Shown piece by piece: positions 60,915 through 64,000 of a DNA stretch of 64,000 nt. The notes below the pieces were generated by a model. The model saw only the letters and a list, made by a program, of their open reading frames with translations, had not been told where the DNA came from and made no database searches. The first letter of the stretch is position 1; every line of letters begins with the position of its first letter. The translations under genes and the position numbers were made by a program. The stretch is from Siphonodentalium dalli (taxonomy: Eukaryota > Mollusca > Scaphopoda > Gadilida > Siphonodentaliidae), in NCBI GenBank assembly GCA_032622095.1, contig CP136067.1, positions 94,664,707-94,728,706 on the forward strand. The letters run 5' to 3'.

Positions 60915-60922
60915 GTATGTAT

Positions 60923-62281
60923 TAGTGCTGAAACGGATATCCGGATATCCGGTTAACAACCGGCTACCGTCGGCAACCGGTTGAACTACGATCAACCGGT
61001 TAACCGCTATGTATTACACACATGCAATGCCACTGATAAAAACTAACGTATTCAGGTCCTTAATCGGCATAGACTGATAACAGTAGCTTTTAAACATGGG
61101 TACTTTATCAATTTTGCTACAAGCGTTATCACTCAGGGGGTATACATTCGAAATTACGCATATTAAAAGTAAAAATCTGGTGCCAGATCAAGTCTTCCAT
61201 GAATGGCATATTACATAGTCTGGCATTAGCCGGTAAACATCAAAGATGCATGACGTCATCTTTGACTTTGATGTTCCGATGTCTGGTAAAACATATGCAC
61301 TGACGCCACTGGGTCATCGGCAAAGATCAATACAATCGTTTTCACTGCAGTATTAGTATACGGCGTGGTCATTTGACATCTACTCTCCGACTGACTACTT
61401 GTAGATAGTATCATGGATACCAAAGATATTAGTAAATCAGATGTCTGGGCACATTTCAAAGAGAAATTGGCAGAATGCAAACTCTGAGAACCAACCCTAT
61501 TTACATACGCTCGGTCTATATACTTCTAACATTACTGAGTTTGAGTAATCTCAGTTGATGAAATTCAAATGAACTCGAATCAAAATGGTGTTCCCCTGCA
61601 GTCGGACTTATTTGCATCCTAATGACTAATTCTCAGCATTTGATTGTCTTCTAACAGAAAACAGTGTTTTTAGCAGGTTTTCAGCTGTTTTTTTAAATTT
61701 TCATTTGTTAACTACATAAAGTTCACAAACTTCATAATTGTGTTTATCGGTCGTCAGTCATCGTATCTATCTCAAATCGCCAAAGAACACCCAGCGGTTA
61801 GAATACCTGAGTCACATGACTTAATAATCGGCCAGTCCCGCAATCGCTATAATGGCAATACAAAACTGTCGATATTTGCATGTATGAACATGTATATAGG
61901 TCACACAATATTCTTCCCAAAATGAGAACGATAACAAGTCAGGTAGCAGTCGCAACTGCAGTACTAATAGGTCAAGCATGACATGTCTATTTATAAACAC
62001 TGCGAGTTTTAGTTCACTGTCATCTGCCAAGTTGTCAACACGTGGCTTTGTTACGTTCGTGTTTGGTGATTTACATTCGTTTAATACAAGCTCTGTCTGT
62101 GTAAACATTACGCGAGTTTGCCATACAGTTAATAAATCAAATTATGCTGATATATGGGTACAAATTATAGTATAAATAATCAGTATAAAGTCATAGGTTG
62201 AAAATAGCGGATAACCGGTTATGATCCGGTTACACGTCGCGGTTAACCGGCTACAAAAATAGGTCAACCGTTTCATCACTA
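60923..62281. mobile_element. Non-autonomous hAT-like element in the exon 23 donor
   Basis: 1,359 bp, ends TAGTGCTGAAACGG / CCGTTTCATCACTA (13 of 14 paired), subterminal ACCGGTTAACCG and GGTTAACCGG repeats at both sides. It is flanked by perfect 8-bp duplications GTATGTAT (60915-60922, 62282-62289). The interior has only short open frames, so it cannot encode a hAT transposase. Confidence 0.94.
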
Positions 62282-62295
62282 GTATGTATCACATT

Positions 62296-62345
62296 GGTGC
62301 CAGAAACAGTCAAGTATGAATCTCATTGGTGCCAGAAACAATCAT
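62296..62345 (+). repeat. Tandem copies of the exon 23 donor region
   Basis: GGTGCCAGAAACAGTCAAGT and ATGAATCTCATT (62296-62327) then GGTGCCAGAAACAATCAT (62328-62345). Both repeat the exon 23 end AATGCCAGAAACAGACAG and its following GTATGTATCACATT. Confidence 0.88.
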
Positions 62346-62438
62346 AGTGTTATTGATACAAATGGAGCATAGATGCCCTTATGAGAAAATGATGTGGCAA
62401 CGAACCCCTTATTATCAAAGGCTGATGTCTAAATCATG

Positions 62439-62605
62439 TACAGTAATGCCCTAAATTATCAACTCCTTAACCACAGCAGAATTATGGGTAATTTTTCAGG
62501 ATTTAGTCGGAAAAATGGCAACAAGCCATATTTCTGACTAAATCCTGAGAAGTTTCCCATAATTCTGCTGTGGTTAAGGAGTCAATTATTTAGGGCATTA
62601 CTGTA
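62439..62605. mobile_element. Family D palindrome, short form
   Basis: TACAGTAATGCCCTAAATTA to GGGCATTACTGTA, with TA on both sides. Confidence 0.92.
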
Positions 62606-62759
62606 TTACAGATTTATGGAGGCACAGACTCAGTGTGTTCATTGATTAAAATGTTTTTGTTGAACAAATTCTCATTTCTTATCGAAATGCCATGTATTGA
62701 TCTGAATGCCACATTGAGCTGTCCCTGAACTAAGATCAAGCTTGAAAATCACTCCCTAT

Positions 62760-62850
62760 TTTCGGCCATGTTGGGGTTTGAACCCACGCCAACCTCATCT
62801 AGCCCAGAGTGTGGTGATCTAAGTCTAATCGCATCCAAAACAATCTGCAA
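62760..62850 (-). repeat. Possible degenerate tRNA-like/SINE head
   Basis: On the minus strand GTGGGTTCAAACCCCAAC is a good Pol III B box. No convincing A box was found upstream, so this may be an old SINE or chance. Confidence 0.3.
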
Positions 62851-63722
62851 GTTTATTCAAGCATTCATCGTCATTACCATGCGTTAGGCCTAAAGAGGCA
62901 TATATGTTCATAGTCCAAGTCTTCTTGTACTAAAACCAGCTAAGATATTGGGATGGCGATGCTGGCGTTTAGTCCAAGACCGCCCTATATGCTCGCTTAT
63001 GACACGGCTTAAGCGTTAGTGACCCGCTCAAATAAAACCACAATTATATGAAATAAAATATCACAATTGCGACAATAAACGGATATTTTCCGCAGAAGAC
63101 ATGCTATTTTATCTGAAACCCACATCAGTTGTGAATTTAAAACGGTAATTTAATGCGAAAAGAGACATTTACCTCAATGTTTACAATTTTTTAAAAGTAT
63201 GCGAACTCGGTTGACCTCGCGAACTGTGTTCGGCATTTTCCGTTGAAAATATTCCGTAGATTTTGGACAACAACGCAAATTACGAAGAATTCTCCATTGT
63301 AATCGTAATTATGTGTGTCAATAAATAAAATAATAAATAGATTAATTAAACATTGAAGATATAAATGTAATACATTAAATAAATTACGGGGAATTACAAC
63401 CCTCTCAAAGTTTAAAACAGTGTAAACACAACGAGTATTAGAATAAATAATATGGTGCTACATTTCCCACATTTGGTGGACTTCGGCGAAATTAAGATAT
63501 ATACTAAGCGAACAGAGCAATATACTGCTCTTGTTAAGCACACAAAAAATCAAACAAAATTTGTATAAATTTTTAACCTTAAGTTTGAAAAGTCCCACTA
63601 AAACGGAAGAACTATATTTCGAAACTGTGTGATTCGGTTCTCCGATTATTTTATCAACACAAAAGTCAAAATGCACATGGATGAAAATCACACGCATCCA
63701 TGGCAAGTCAGACACAAGAGTT
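62851..63722 (+). other. Intron 23, unique stretch
   Basis: No repeat family and no exon continuing the KMT2C/D coiled coil was found to the window end. Confidence 0.5.
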
Positions 63723-63791
63723 CTAATTTGCTCCAATTTTGACAAGTTGCTTGCGAAAATTGTCAACAAAACTACCGTTCTGATCCTCCAT
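63723..63791 (-). other. Short minus-strand reading frame with TATA-like upstream motif
   Basis: ATG in a good context (ACATAATGG) opens MEDQNGSFVDNFRKQLVKIG and stops two residues later. On the same strand TTCTATATATAGCGCGG lies about 100 nt upstream (about 63890-63905). It may be chance, part of a transposon, or the start of a nested gene. No splice donor or family resemblance supports it. Confidence 0.15.
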
Positions 63792-64000
63792 TATGTCATT
63801 AAGTTTTTAGTGCGGGAATTGTTCTGAAAGCACATAGAAAACTGGACTTTCGGGCGATCGGTTTTCGTCATTTTTGTTCGGAAAACCCGCGCTATATATA
63901 GAAACGGAAAGTAGAATTCTCAGAACAAACAGCGGATTATGCCGAACTTATTCGGACCACTTCGGCTTTCGGTTAAAACGTAAACAAACAGAGAAACAAA

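Noticed and set aside
60923-62281. Coding hAT transposase inside the insertion
   Set aside because: Only short frames (under 100 codons) on both strands without recognisable hAT motifs; the element is non-autonomous.
62760-62850. A functional tRNA gene
   Set aside because: A B box-like GGTTCAAACCC is present on the minus strand, but no A box, acceptor stem or cloverleaf could be drawn.

Overview
The window is animal nuclear DNA. It has short coding exons with GT-AG (one GC-AG) introns, is AT-rich, and its introns are packed with non-autonomous DNA transposons, minisatellites and a tRNA-derived SINE. Dispersed repeats beginning TATACCCCCAC and the SINE ending in a TTTAATGTC-type tail look like those I associate with molluscs. 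I therefore infer a lophotrochozoan, probably a mollusc; the species cannot be read from the sequence.

One protein gene explains essentially all the coding signal. It is the middle part of a KMT2C/KMT2D (MLL3/MLL4, Drosophila trr/LPT) histone H3K4 methyltransferase, on the + strand. I recover 23 exons (714-60914, 5,678 nt, about 1,892 codons) whose splice phases agree at every junction. They encode an acidic and proline-rich segment, the HMG box (split over exons 4-6), a long low-complexity region with DPY..TPRP and SPR/GMLSPR repeats, the [10 protein letters not shown] motif, the [20 protein letters not shown] motif, a GMPG-rich stretch, and the KYEEWL coiled-coil segment. The N-terminal PHD fingers lie to the left of the window and the ePHD, FYRN/FYRC and SET domains to the right. 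The window starts and ends inside introns.

The introns hold several mobile-element families. (1) Elements flanked by TTAA and often starting CCCTTT (called A, B, C, H and others here), which look like piggyBac-type MITEs. (2) A very abundant family E (ends CAAGCCTTG / CAAGGCTTG) carrying one or two hairpins; five copies have perfect 8-bp target duplications, as hAT elements do. (3) Family D, a near-perfect palindrome (CAGTAATGC ends, TA target), Tc1/mariner-like. (4) One 1.36-kb hAT-like element inserted exactly at the 5' splice site of exon 23. Many copies are nested, and the nests allow target sites to be reconstructed.

The most unusual theme is that several tandem repeats are built from the gene's own splice boundaries. 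The acceptor of exon 1 is repeated 8 times (42-bp unit). The donor of exon 11 is repeated 3 times (30-bp unit). The acceptor region of exon 17 resembles a 12-copy, 61-bp minisatellite about 300 bp upstream. The donor of exon 23 is repeated about 3 times and was then hit by the hAT insertion. No other convincing gene, structured RNA gene or CRISPR array was seen. One 22-codon minus-strand reading frame with a TATA-like upstream motif near the right edge is flagged as doubtful.
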